Shown: positions 1 through 7,293 of the stretch, one piece after another
How positions within the stretch are numbered: the first letter of the stretch is position 1
Layout of the letters: the number at the start of each line of letters is the position of its first letter
Notes under the pieces: model-generated
Seen by the model: the letters and a program-made list of their open reading frames with translations, nothing else
The model's database searches: none
What the model was told of the DNA's origin: nothing
Translations under genes and position numbers: made by a program
Assembly: GCA_021773275.1 (NCBI GenBank)
Contig: JAJFKJ010000069.1
Span: forward strand, 1 to 64,000
Source: Gammaproteobacteria bacterium
GTDB lineage: Bacteria; Pseudomonadota; Gammaproteobacteria; JABCZS01
DNA length: 64,000 bases
Reading direction: 5' to 3'

Positions 1-78
1 ATTAGCCTTGCTAACCCTCAGCTTTTCCAAAGTTTGGTCAAACTCTGTGATTGCCAGTTTACGAAATGCTTTAGCCAA
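1..78 (-). CDS. Partial CDS, N-terminal end of an unknown protein
   Basis: An open frame runs off the left edge of the window on the minus strand. The likely start is a TTG at 78-76, preceded by a GAGGG ribosome-binding site 7 nt upstream (84-88). The visible 26 residues (beginning M/LAKAFRKLAITEF) are helical and charged and match no family I recognise. It would be divergent from the J-domain gene at 255. Only the first 26 codons are visible, so this is a weak call based on start context and an uninterrupted frame. Confidence 0.35.
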   Translation of the reverse strand, partial: MAKAFRKLAITEFDQTLEKLRVSKAN

Positions 79-254
79 AATGTACCCTCAAAATAATACG
101 CGTTTAGGCAGTGTTATATAAATGCAGCCAACAGTCAATAAAGATGCCATCAATTGGAAAAAGTATAAGAAAATGTATTGACAAAAACAATACTTTATCA
201 TATACTTTAATTATTGAAACAAGCACACTTAGCCTAGCAGAAATAGGGGAAAGC

Positions 255-743
255 ATGAAGATAAATGACGCACTCAGCATACTTGGAGTTACACAAAATA
301 GCGTGACGCCCGAAGATATTAAAAAAGCTTACCGCAAAGCCTGCACTAAGTATCACCCTGACCGCAACCCTGCGGGGCTTGAAATGATGAAAGCCGTTAA
401 TGTTGCTTTTGAAACACTAAAAGATTACTCAGGCGAAATAAAAGAGCGCCACGCGCAAGATTATGGCGAAGAACTAAACCAGGCACTAAACAGCATTATT
501 CATTTAGATTTAGAAATTGAAATTTGTGGTAGTTGGATTTGGGTAGGTGGTGATACAAAGCTACACCGTGAAGCATTAAAAGAGGCCAGTTTTAGATGGG
601 CACCTAAAAAAATGCGCTGGTATTTTCGCCCCGCTGAATATAAATCATCTAGCCGTGGCGGTTGGGATATAGACAAAATTAGACAAGCACATGGCAGCCA
701 GGCCGTTAGATTTGAGCAAAGACATTTAACCCGTAACGTTTAG
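255..743 (+). CDS. J-domain (DnaJ-like) protein
   Basis: A 162-residue protein with an N-terminal J-domain (about residues 3-60). It carries the diagnostic HPD tripeptide in 'KYHPDRNP' and the preceding basic helix 'KKAYRKAC'. J-domains bind and stimulate DnaK-type Hsp70 ATPases. The G/F region, zinc fingers and C-terminal domains of true DnaJ are absent, so this is a minimal co-chaperone. The remaining 100 residues (including 'WAPKKMRWYFRP') form a separate small domain of the kind I associate with plasmid- and ICE-borne J-proteins. I chose the ATG at 255 because 'AGGGGAAAGC' precedes it and the J-domain starts immediately; the frame is open back to 111, but that extension has no support. 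Small unknown genes follow on the same strand. Confidence 0.8.
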   Translation: MKINDALSILGVTQNSVTPEDIKKAYRKACTKYHPDRNPAGLEMMKAVNVAFETLKDYSGEIKERHAQDYGEELNQALNSIIHLDLEIEICGSWIWVGGDTKLHREALKEASFRWAPKKMRWYFRPAEYKSSSRGGWDIDKIRQAHGSQAVRFEQRHLTRNV

Positions 744-760
744 CACAAGGAGACACCAAC

Positions 761-1027
761 ATGAGTGATGCAAAAACCCACACAGCAGTACTGGCCGGAT
801 TTGACTGCAAAGTACATTTCTCAGGTACGCGCTGGAAAGAAATAAAAATTACTGAGGATAGTGAAATCATCGTGACTGTACCTGGCGACTGGAACATGGC
901 AAAGGTTGAAGAGGCCATGATAAAGCATAGCGAGGAAGTCAAAGAAAACCTAGAGAAAGCCATAAGGGCAAAGCCGCTAGCTCTAGCGGGCATCATGGAA
1001 TGCACTTTTACGGTGCTAATTGATTAA
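761..1027 (+). CDS. Hypothetical protein, 88 aa
   Basis: A small protein with a strong ribosome-binding site (AAGGAG, 9 nt before the ATG), 17 bp after the J-domain gene and probably co-transcribed with it. The N-terminal half is beta-rich; the middle (about residues 44-68) is a charged helix, 'VEEAMIKHSEEVKENLEKA'. There is no signal peptide or membrane segment. I do not recognise the family. It sits in a run of small same-strand genes typical of plasmid or integrative-element cargo. Confidence 0.6.
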   Translation: MSDAKTHTAVLAGFDCKVHFSGTRWKEIKITEDSEIIVTVPGDWNMAKVEEAMIKHSEEVKENLEKAIRAKPLALAGIMECTFTVLID

Positions 1028-1061
1028 AGAATAAATCACCCCTAACTACCAAGGAAAAGTC

Positions 1062-1343
1062 ATGACTGAACAAACTATCGAAAACCTTATCACAGCAAGT
1101 CTTGTGCCAGAAAACAAGCGCATAGATTTCGTACCAAATAAACTGCTTGGGAATCTTGAAAAATATCAGATTGCCATGCGCATAAGCTTGTCAACGTCCA
1201 TTGATTCACTCGTTGAAAGGCATGAAAAATATAAGCTCAGCATGTATATAGGCTTATCAACATGCATTTACTCACTTGCTGATAAAATGGATTTAAAGAT
1301 TACTAATATTTTGCGCAAACACGAAGGTTCAAGGCAATATTAA
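1062..1343 (+). CDS. Hypothetical protein, 93 aa
   Basis: A small protein with an AAGGA ribosome-binding site 7-8 nt before the ATG. It contains an internal duplication: 'RISLSTSIDSLVERHEKYK' (about residues 40-58) and 'MYIGLSTCIYSLADKMDLK' (about 61-79) share the pattern I-(S/G)-L-S-T-(S/C)-I-(D/Y)-S-L, i.e. two copies of an amphipathic helix-loop unit. No known domain is recognised. It follows the 88-aa gene by 34 bp and probably belongs to the same transcript. Confidence 0.55.
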   Translation: MTEQTIENLITASLVPENKRIDFVPNKLLGNLEKYQIAMRISLSTSIDSLVERHEKYKLSMYIGLSTCIYSLADKMDLKITNILRKHEGSRQY

Positions 1344-1367
1344 TAAACTGCCAACAGGGGTGTTAGC

Positions 1368-1565
1368 GTGCGGCACAAAAATGACCCTAGAACTGCCTCA
1401 AGCGACACAGCAGGCTTTATTGTCAGCTATAAGGCGGCCAGGCTCATGCAGCCAACGGCGAACCATGTTGCCCTGGATGCCACGCTCAATCACTGGTGTG
1501 AGGCCCTGAGAGGCGCTATAGAGGCACACCCTGGAAAAGAGGTGATTGAGTGGGCTTTGGGCTGA
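1368..1565 (+). CDS. Hypothetical small protein, 65 aa
   Basis: A GTG-initiated frame with a CAGGGG ribosome-binding site 8 nt upstream, 24 bp after the previous gene. The product is alanine-rich and probably helical and has no recognised motif. The overlapping minus-strand frame has no ribosome-binding site. This is supported only by its start context and its position in a run of small genes, so it may be spurious. Confidence 0.35.
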   Translation: MRHKNDPRTASSDTAGFIVSYKAARLMQPTANHVALDATLNHWCEALRGAIEAHPGKEVIEWALG

Positions 1566-1600
1566 TTTCGCTGCGGTATAATCCATATTACTTGACAGGG

Positions 1601-1618
1601 GTTAACATGCATGTTAAC
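1601..1618. promoter_or_regulatory. Perfect 18-bp palindrome at the start of the toxin gene (candidate operator)
   Basis: The sequence GTTAACATGCATGTTAAC is an exact 18-bp palindrome and contains the proposed start codon (1607) of the HigB-like toxin. A TATAAT hexamer at 1577-1582 could be the -10 of the promoter, which would place the palindrome over the transcript start. Antitoxins of HigA type normally bind palindromes at their own promoters, so this is a good autoregulation candidate (inference). Confidence 0.5.
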
Positions 1619-1975
1619 ATTAAAAGAATGAGACAGATAGTATTCTATAAGACGGCAAAAGGAGATGCCCCTGTAGTGGCCTTCTTAGATTCGCTATCTG
1701 CAAAACAGGCTAAGAAGATGACCTGGACTTTACGACTAGTAGAGCAGCTACCCAGGGTGCCAAGTCAGTACTTAAAAAAGCTGACAAATAGTGAGGGCAT
1801 TTGGGAGGTAAGGGTGCAGGTAGGTTCTGATATTTTTAGGGTGCTTGGGTTTTTCATCGAGGATGCTAAATTTATCGCTGTGCATGGGTTTCAAAAAAAA
1901 TCCATGGCCGTACCTAAGCTAGAAATCAGCCTGGCCCAAAAACGTAAAAAAGATTATCTGAAAAGATATGAGTGA
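1607..1975 (+). CDS. Type II toxin, HigB/RelE family (phage Gp49-like)
   Basis: A 122-residue protein of the RelE-superfamily Gp49/HigB type, a ribosome-dependent mRNA interferase. Recognisable features are the N-terminal 'VAFLDSL' helix, the 'YLKKLTNSEGIWEVRVQ' strand segment with the conserved L-x-x-L-x-x-(x)-G-(I/L)-W-E-(I/V/L)-R pattern, and 'FRVLGFF' before the C-terminal basic helix 'KRKKDYLKR'. The start at 1607 is supported by an AGGGG ribosome-binding site; an internal ATG at 1628 is an alternative. The antitoxin gene begins 6 bp after the stop. The toxin-first order is typical of higBA systems. Confidence 0.8.
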   Translation: MHVNIKRMRQIVFYKTAKGDAPVVAFLDSLSAKQAKKMTWTLRLVEQLPRVPSQYLKKLTNSEGIWEVRVQVGSDIFRVLGFFIEDAKFIAVHGFQKKSMAVPKLEISLAQKRKKDYLKRYE

Positions 1976-1981
1976 GGAACC

Positions 1982-2272
1982 ATGAGCGACTTAGAAAAAT
2001 ATATTGATCAACGCAAAAAAACAGATATTGATTTTGCGCTTGATTACGAAGAAGGCTTTGCGGATTTTAAGCTTGGTGAAACGCTCAAGCAAATGCGCAA
2101 AGACGCGGGCCTTTCGCAAGAAGAGCTTGCCAGTTTGCTGCACACGCATAAACCAGCAATATCTAGGATGGAAAACCACGCCGAAGACCTTTTGATGTCC
2201 ACGCTTTTTAAAGTGGCTCATGCTTGCGGAAAACGTATTGATATCAAATTTCTAGATGAAAGTCGTGGGTGA
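1982..2272 (+). CDS. XRE-family antitoxin (HigA-like)
   Basis: A 96-residue DNA-binding protein with an XRE helix-turn-helix in 'LKQMRKDAGLSQEELASLLHTHKPAISRMEN' (about residues 35-66). It has a GAGG ribosome-binding site and starts 6 bp after the toxin stop, so the two are a toxin-antitoxin operon. It should neutralise the HigB-like toxin and repress the pair, possibly through the palindrome at 1601-1618. Its last 29 bp overlap the 3' end of the convergent ATPase gene, which would couple the two loci physically. Confidence 0.82.
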   Translation: MSDLEKYIDQRKKTDIDFALDYEEGFADFKLGETLKQMRKDAGLSQEELASLLHTHKPAISRMENHAEDLLMSTLFKVAHACGKRIDIKFLDESRG

Positions 2273-4127
2273 TATCACAATTCATTTCGTCCTTTGAGTA
2301 TTTTGTTTGAAAAATCTCATCTATGATAGCAAAAAAGTCAACAAAACATTTGAAGTCCTCTTTGCCATAATTTTTGCACTTCATAAGCAACGCATTCTTA
2401 TCGCCTACAAACTTGATGCCCTTAGCGAAACTTTTAAAATATGAGCTGTTTAGTGAGTCTCGAAGATAATATTCTATGGAAAGACCGTTGGGAGTGTCCT
2501 CCTGGTGGTTGTTGCGTGGCTTGGGAAGCAATAATGCATAGGCGGGGAAATCACGGTGTTTTTTTAAATCGGGAATGCTGCCATCAACAATTGAAAAACG
2601 TTTCTTCTTCAGCTTACCCCAGGGCTTCCTGCCACCTTCGTCGCTGTCAAAAAGTGCAATGAATTTTTTATTTGGATAGTCTTTAAATGTAGCATCATGC
2701 CCAGTATTAAAAAGGGTAGCTAAAAAAGGTGCGCCATAGCAATCCTGTATATAAAAAGGCATCTTCTTACCATCAGGGTTAATTTTCATCCAGGCATATT
2801 CAATGATAATTTTATCTGTAATGCCTTCTGTGAAAATAACATTATCAGGATTGCTGGGGATGGATAGGTTGCAAGAAATACTATGACTGATCAGATTTTG
2901 TGTTAATGAAACAAAGCCTTCGGATAAAATTGATAAAGCATCATCTTTTGGTTTTTTTTCAATTCTGTTTGGCCCATCATGATTTACGACAAATATAGAC
3001 TTTTCTGGTGCTAAGGCCACTGTAGATGGCGAGTGTGTAACCAGTATTACTTTAACGCCTCTTTTTAAAACCAAATCATCAATGACATTTAGTAATACTT
3101 TTATCATAGAGGGGTGCAGCGAAGAATCAACCTCATCTAATAGTAACACTTGAGGAAATACATTATCAGATGATGGCTTGAACAGTGATGCCGCCAAAGC
3201 AAGCATGATCTTTTCTCCTGATGAAAGATCAAGGAAGTTAATTGCAATGTTTTTGTTTTTGTCAGTTAATTTGCACTCATATGAATCAGTTTGTTCCAGG
3301 CCCTCGCTCTCTGGGTCATTTATTTTATATTTTCCTAGGCCAACATCTTTTAATATGTCATTAAATCGTTCCCACCGCTTAGGCCCATGTTTTTTTTCAA
3401 AATCATCGTCAGTGAGCGGGGACGGGCCCTTTCTGCCATCTTTATCTCTTTGCTGACGGTGTGTGTTAGTATCGTATTTACAAAAATGGTCCCATATGCA
3501 TTCCCCAACAGCTGTCGGTAGAAACCCACTTGTTAAGCTGTACTGATAATAAAGCTCAAAAAACTCTTTTTCACTGATCTCATCAATGCTATACGGTATT
3601 GTCTTCAGCAGAGAAAAAAGTGACTGCACTTGTGCCATTTGATTATTGTTCTTATCATTTTTATTAAACAAATCCGTGATTTCAGACTTATATGCCATCA
3701 GTATATCAATTAAAGCTCCCTCATTTATAATCTCGTCAAGCCTCCAGAGGGGTAAGCCATCTTTGCGGGACAAATCTTTTAATCTTTCATATTCATTGCC
3801 AAGGTTTTTTTCTTTTATTGTTTTAACTTGGCTCTGCATGTTTTTAGAAAAAAAATTCCATGCCAGTGCTTTGCTATCTGTAGGGGTTGTATATCGGCCT
3901 GGCATTGGGTTTGCCCGCCCCTGGTTAGGTAATTCAAAGTCTTTATTGGTTAACAATGCAATTTGTAAGTTTTCAAAACCTTCAATAATTGACGACCCAT
4001 TTTTAATGGCCATTAACAGGTGCGATTTCCCGGAGCCATTAGTGCCTGTGAGCACGGTAAAATCAGGTAGCTCTACGCTTGTGAACTCATCGATTGATAA
4101 ATACGTTTTTTTAAAAGTCAATTTCAT
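2244..4127 (-). CDS. OLD-like ATPase with C-terminal TOPRIM domain
   Basis: A 627-residue protein. Its N-terminal ABC/SMC-type ATPase has Walker A 'GTNGSGKSH' (residues 28-36), an ABC signature 'LSSGEKIMLAL', Walker B 'VLLLDEVDSSLHP' and switch motif 'VTHSP'. A TOPRIM nuclease-type domain follows, with 'FTEGITDK' (catalytic Glu) and 'ALFDSDEGG' (DxD). This is the architecture of OLD-family nucleases and of relatives such as GajA, many of which act in phage defence. The start ATG begins directly with the N-terminal strand of the ATPase. The TPR gene at 4226 lies 98 bp upstream on the same strand, so a two-gene operon is possible. No UvrD-like GajB or DUF4435 partner is seen. Confidence 0.8.
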   Translation of the reverse strand: MKLTFKKTYLSIDEFTSVELPDFTVLTGTNGSGKSHLLMAIKNGSSIIEGFENLQIALLTNKDFELPNQGRANPMPGRYTTPTDSKALAWNFFSKNMQSQVKTIKEKNLGNEYERLKDLSRKDGLPLWRLDEIINEGALIDILMAYKSEITDLFNKNDKNNNQMAQVQSLFSLLKTIPYSIDEISEKEFFELYYQYSLTSGFLPTAVGECIWDHFCKYDTNTHRQQRDKDGRKGPSPLTDDDFEKKHGPKRWERFNDILKDVGLGKYKINDPESEGLEQTDSYECKLTDKNKNIAINFLDLSSGEKIMLALAASLFKPSSDNVFPQVLLLDEVDSSLHPSMIKVLLNVIDDLVLKRGVKVILVTHSPSTVALAPEKSIFVVNHDGPNRIEKKPKDDALSILSEGFVSLTQNLISHSISCNLSIPSNPDNVIFTEGITDKIIIEYAWMKINPDGKKMPFYIQDCYGAPFLATLFNTGHDATFKDYPNKKFIALFDSDEGGRKPWGKLKKKRFSIVDGSIPDLKKHRDFPAYALLLPKPRNNHQEDTPNGLSIEYYLRDSLNSSYFKSFAKGIKFVGDKNALLMKCKNYGKEDFKCFVDFFAIIDEIFQTKYSKDEMNCDITHDFHLEI

Positions 4128-4225
4128 TTGCTACATCCTTATTCCGCAATTATATTTGTGTTAAGTTTGCTGTGGCAATGGCATTTAAATGCGGGCTAGG
4201 GCGGCAGGCTGCACCAGTATAACCA

Positions 4226-5668
4226 TTATGACTGCGGCCTGGCAACTTGCGTGGTTGCTGACTGAGGTATCATAATTTCGCACTCAGCAATGCGACGCTC
4301 GGTATTTTCAATATCTGCTTCACTTGCCTTTATGAATTCACGTTGCAAGACAAGCGCTGCCTTTAGAGAAAATAACCCGTCAACATGCTGGCCAAGTTTT
4401 TGCATGGCTCTGCCCAAGTTATAGTATCCCGTCGCTAGAGTGGGGTTGCTTTTTTTAACAGCCATGGTTAATAATTTGATTGCACCAAAATACAATTCAC
4501 TTGCGCTTGCATACTCACTGCCTCGAAATTTTTGCACAGCTGTCTTGCCTATATTTTTTGCTTTCTCGATCATGCCTAACCTTTCAGCGGCCATCACAAT
4601 ATACTCTTTTCTATTCTTGGCATGCTTAAGGAGCATCTTAATTTCGCTCAGCACATCATTTTTAAAAGATGAGCTGTGTCGTTTTTGCTGGTATCTCTCT
4701 ATAGCCTGTCCAAGCCCATCTGTAATATCGTGAGGTTGCTCGGTAAGAGCAATTACTTCGGCTCTAAATGCTTTGTCTTCGTCCATTTCGCCCTTGTAAT
4801 GCTCAAACATGTTCTTTAGGTTCCGCTTTAACAAAAAATCATAGTTGAAATTGTGCAAATACCCTTCAAGAAAATAGGCAACGCTCTCTGCTAAGTCTTT
4901 GTGGGTGTCTGAGAACTTCAAGCCTTCCTTTTCCATGGCATCTAGTATCCCCATAAGCTTGCCTGCAAGTGTGACCAGGGTATCCTCTTTTTTAAAGAAA
5001 TCCATTTCGCCGTCAGTTATCTCATGGCCAGTTTTAACCGTTAGTTCTACCTGGCTTAATGGTTCCCATGCGCGGCCATCAAATATACGAAACTGCCTTT
5101 GTTTTTTGCTCATTGTTTTGTTGGCTTCTCTTATGCCAATGACTTGCCTTATTTTTTGCACAGCAAGAAACTTTTGTTCGTCAGGATGGCAAAGCAGGTT
5201 ACTTGGGCGTTGCGATACAGAGAGGTAAGTCAAGTTAACCGCAATGCCCGAAGCTCCTTGCTTGTTACATGTGGCTAATACCCCATTAAGTTGCCTGTCC
5301 ATTTTATGCTCTTGGATTTTAGGCCAAAGCGCAGTAGGGGTAGACATTTGACAAAACCCTTTAATAATTTCGCCATCGCTTTCGCGGTAAATGATGATAA
5401 TTTTTTCCAAGTCTTGCATAGAGGCAATTTCTTCACCCACATAGGGTCCATTAGCCAAATCAATGTCAACATGAAGCATTTTAACCTTGCTTGACCCAAC
5501 TAGCACAAGGATATTGCAAGTGGTGAAGGCATCCGTGTACAGCGCATTAATATCATAGGTAAGAGTTGCTCTGTGCAGCTGTGCGCTATAACCTTGTGGA
5601 ACGTGAATTGTGCGTGGCATAAAGACCTCATTGCTAAACTGGGCTGATACAAGCGATTTTGTGAGCAT
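4226..5668 (-). CDS. Unknown protein with C-terminal TPR-like repeats
   Basis: A 480-residue protein without a recognised enzymatic domain. Residues 1-220 are mixed alpha/beta; 220-380 are helical; about 385-465 contain helical repeats of TPR type ('ASASELYFGAIKLLTMAVKK', 'TGYYNLGRAMQKLGQHVDGL', 'LFSLKAALVLQREFI'). There is no signal peptide. The start at 5668 has AGG 6 nt upstream; ATG at 5620 ('MPRTIHVP') with GAGG 5 nt upstream is an equally good start. It precedes the ATPase-TOPRIM gene on the same strand and could be its partner, but that link is inference from position only. Confidence 0.6.
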   Translation of the reverse strand: MLTKSLVSAQFSNEVFMPRTIHVPQGYSAQLHRATLTYDINALYTDAFTTCNILVLVGSSKVKMLHVDIDLANGPYVGEEIASMQDLEKIIIIYRESDGEIIKGFCQMSTPTALWPKIQEHKMDRQLNGVLATCNKQGASGIAVNLTYLSVSQRPSNLLCHPDEQKFLAVQKIRQVIGIREANKTMSKKQRQFRIFDGRAWEPLSQVELTVKTGHEITDGEMDFFKKEDTLVTLAGKLMGILDAMEKEGLKFSDTHKDLAESVAYFLEGYLHNFNYDFLLKRNLKNMFEHYKGEMDEDKAFRAEVIALTEQPHDITDGLGQAIERYQQKRHSSSFKNDVLSEIKMLLKHAKNRKEYIVMAAERLGMIEKAKNIGKTAVQKFRGSEYASASELYFGAIKLLTMAVKKSNPTLATGYYNLGRAMQKLGQHVDGLFSLKAALVLQREFIKASEADIENTERRIAECEIMIPQSATTQVARPQS

Positions 5669-5834
5669 ATTAGCCTAAATAGCGGAGCTTTGGCAATTGG
5701 CATTCTCCTGCGCCAGCAAATAGATAAACGATAGCCGTTGCTTAAATCTTACCACCCCATAAAAAATACTGTTTTGACTGATCAAAGACATTGATCAATG
5801 ATCCCACCCTTATGAATCATCACAAGGAAGCGAG

Positions 5835-6041
5835 ATGACGGACAATAGAAGGGAAAAACTCTTAGAAAAACTAACAGCCCAATATAAACAAGCTGCAAAC
5901 AACCAAAATGTTACAAAAACGCAAATACGTGCTTTATATTTTGAATTAAATTGCCTGCGCGATGAGCTTGAAAAGATGAGCGAAGAAGAGTTTGCGCTAG
6001 TAGATGAACAATATAACGAGCTAACATCACGAGAAATATAA
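5835..6041 (+). CDS. Hypothetical coiled-coil protein, 68 aa
   Basis: A small, almost entirely helical and strongly charged protein with heptad-like spacing throughout and an AAGGA ribosome-binding site 8 nt before the ATG. It is divergent from the TPR gene. A possible operator-like repeat, TTGATCAATGATC, lies in the 170-bp gap upstream (5780s). It has no recognised family; its size and charge would suit an accessory or antitoxin-like role, but nothing shows this directly. Confidence 0.55.
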   Translation: MTDNRREKLLEKLTAQYKQAANNQNVTKTQIRALYFELNCLRDELEKMSEEEFALVDEQYNELTSREI

Positions 6042-6102
6042 TCTATATTCCACCCCAATGATTACGGTATAATGCCCTTAGCTTAATAGGATTAGGGCAA
6101 AG

Positions 6103-6159
6103 ATGTTAAGAAGGCAAGAGATTATTATAAACGAGCTAAGGAAAGGCGATGAATATTAA
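6103..6159 (+). CDS. Possible 18-aa leader ORF overlapping the next gene
   Basis: A very short frame (MLRRQEIIINELRKGDEY) with AGGG upstream of its ATG, whose stop overlaps the start of the gene at 6149 (11-bp overlap). A TATAAT hexamer at 6068-6073 lies at a suitable distance upstream to drive it. It could couple translation to the downstream gene. It may equally be chance. Confidence 0.25.
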   Translation: MLRRQEIIINELRKGDEY

Positions 6160-6601
6160 ATTTTTGGCGGGGCTTGGAACACTAGGTGGAGCTTTGTTTG
6201 GCGGCTTACAGGTTGGTGCATTGGCGCAACAAAATCAAGTATTAAAAGCTAAGCAAGAAAAAGAAGATATGGCATTGGCGCATGATGCGCTTGATGCTGC
6301 TGCTAAGTGTAGAGAGTGCTTTTATCGGTGGGGCCACCCGCAAGCCATGGATGACGCGACTACTTGGGGTACTGTTTGGGCTTACTTTACCTCGACCTCC
6401 CAAGATTTAGCTGATTATGATTGCAGAATTGGCCTTAGGAAAATGAAGCTTTTTTCAGATCAAATTAAAGCAAACCCGCGGGTAACAACTATTGTGAGGT
6501 CAGTCGAAGCATATGATTTGCTGGTGGAATTTCCGGATAGTCAAATGGACGCTCTTGTTAATAACCCGAACAAAATACCGGTGCAAAAGAAACCAAAATG
6601 A
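6149..6601 (+). CDS. Hypothetical membrane-anchored protein, 150 aa
   Basis: An N-terminal hydrophobic, glycine-rich segment (residues 4-26, 'FLAGLGTLGGALFGGLQVGAL') looks like a membrane anchor or uncleaved signal. A soluble helical domain follows, with two close cysteines in 'CRECFYRWG'. The AAGGAAAGG ribosome-binding site is strong. The stop overlaps the start of the GNAT gene by 4 bp (ATGA), indicating translational coupling. I do not recognise the family. Confidence 0.6.
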   Translation: MNIKFLAGLGTLGGALFGGLQVGALAQQNQVLKAKQEKEDMALAHDALDAAAKCRECFYRWGHPQAMDDATTWGTVWAYFTSTSQDLADYDCRIGLRKMKLFSDQIKANPRVTTIVRSVEAYDLLVEFPDSQMDALVNNPNKIPVQKKPK

Positions 6602-7104
6602 AAATCTTTAGCATTAGAAAAGCAAGTCAAGACGATGCGAAAATCATATGTGATGTCACTCGAAAGTCAATCATCAGAGGATGTGTAAAAGACCACAAGC
6701 ACGATGAGAGTATTAAAGTAGATTGGCTAAGAAACAAAACGCCAGAAAACTTTAGAAATTGGATAACCACAAAAGATAACCTGAGCCTTGTTGCAATAGA
6801 CAGCGCAGGAAAGCCCGTCGGCTTTATCCTCGCTAAAATGAACAAATCTAAAGCCGAACTTCTGTTAAATTATATTGAGCCAGAGTATGTACGCCAGGGC
6901 GTAGGTTATGGTATGTACAATGAGTTAGAGCAAGCTCTTATGCGAAGAGGTGTTGATGAGATTACTGCTAACAGCACTATTACGGCAAGAGATTTTTATT
7001 TACGTGTAGGTTTTACGTTAATAAGTGAGAACACGGAGCCTGGAGATAGGCAGGCTGATATATTGATGGGCAAGTTTTTGGGGGTGGCTAAACTTGGCGG
7101 GTAA
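6598..7104 (+). CDS. GNAT-family N-acetyltransferase
   Basis: A 168-residue protein with the GNAT fold. The acetyl-CoA-binding motif A is 'YVRQGVGYGMYNELE' (R/Q-x-x-G-x-G/A pattern, about residues 98-112), preceded by the beta-4 strand 'AELLLNYIEP' and followed by 'ARDFYLRVGF', the typical motif B segment. It transfers an acetyl group from acetyl-CoA to an amine; the substrate cannot be told from sequence. It is translationally coupled (ATGA overlap) to the membrane-anchored protein before it, so the two are probably one operon. Confidence 0.85.
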   Translation: MKIFSIRKASQDDAKIICDVTRKSIIRGCVKDHKHDESIKVDWLRNKTPENFRNWITTKDNLSLVAIDSAGKPVGFILAKMNKSKAELLLNYIEPEYVRQGVGYGMYNELEQALMRRGVDEITANSTITARDFYLRVGFTLISENTEPGDRQADILMGKFLGVAKLGG

Positions 7105-7114
7105 AAAAGCTTGA

Positions 7115-7285
7115 CTATTCTTTGTCAGCTGTAGCTCTATGAGTAAACGCCTCAAAAAGAATATTACGCCTGCGTTCACCATCAGGGCTTTCCTCTAGGA
7201 TTTTTTCTTTTACTTCTTCAACATCTTTAGCATGCTCCATTATTTGCTTTAATATAAAATCTGATTGTGCTTTTTCGTTCATCAT
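7115..7285 (-). CDS. Hypothetical small protein, about 56 aa
   Basis: A short helical, charged frame (MMNEKAQSDFILKQIMEHAK...) beginning 8 bp downstream of the esterase stop on the same strand, with AAAGGAG upstream. The second ATG (7282) has the better spacing, 6 nt from GGAG. Position and ribosome-binding site argue that it is real and translated from the esterase transcript. No known motif; nothing suggests a specific role. Confidence 0.5.
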   Translation of the reverse strand: MMNEKAQSDFILKQIMEHAKDVEEVKEKILEESPDGERRRNILFEAFTHRATADKE

Positions 7286-7293
7286 CCGCTCCT

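Noticed and set aside
706-1005. Minus-strand frame of 99 codons opposite the 88-aa gene
   Set aside because: It is a shadow of the plus-strand gene, which has a strong ribosome-binding site; the minus frame has none.
2244-4127. Complete Gabija system
   Set aside because: The GajA-like ATPase-TOPRIM layout is present, but no UvrD-like GajB helicase is adjacent.
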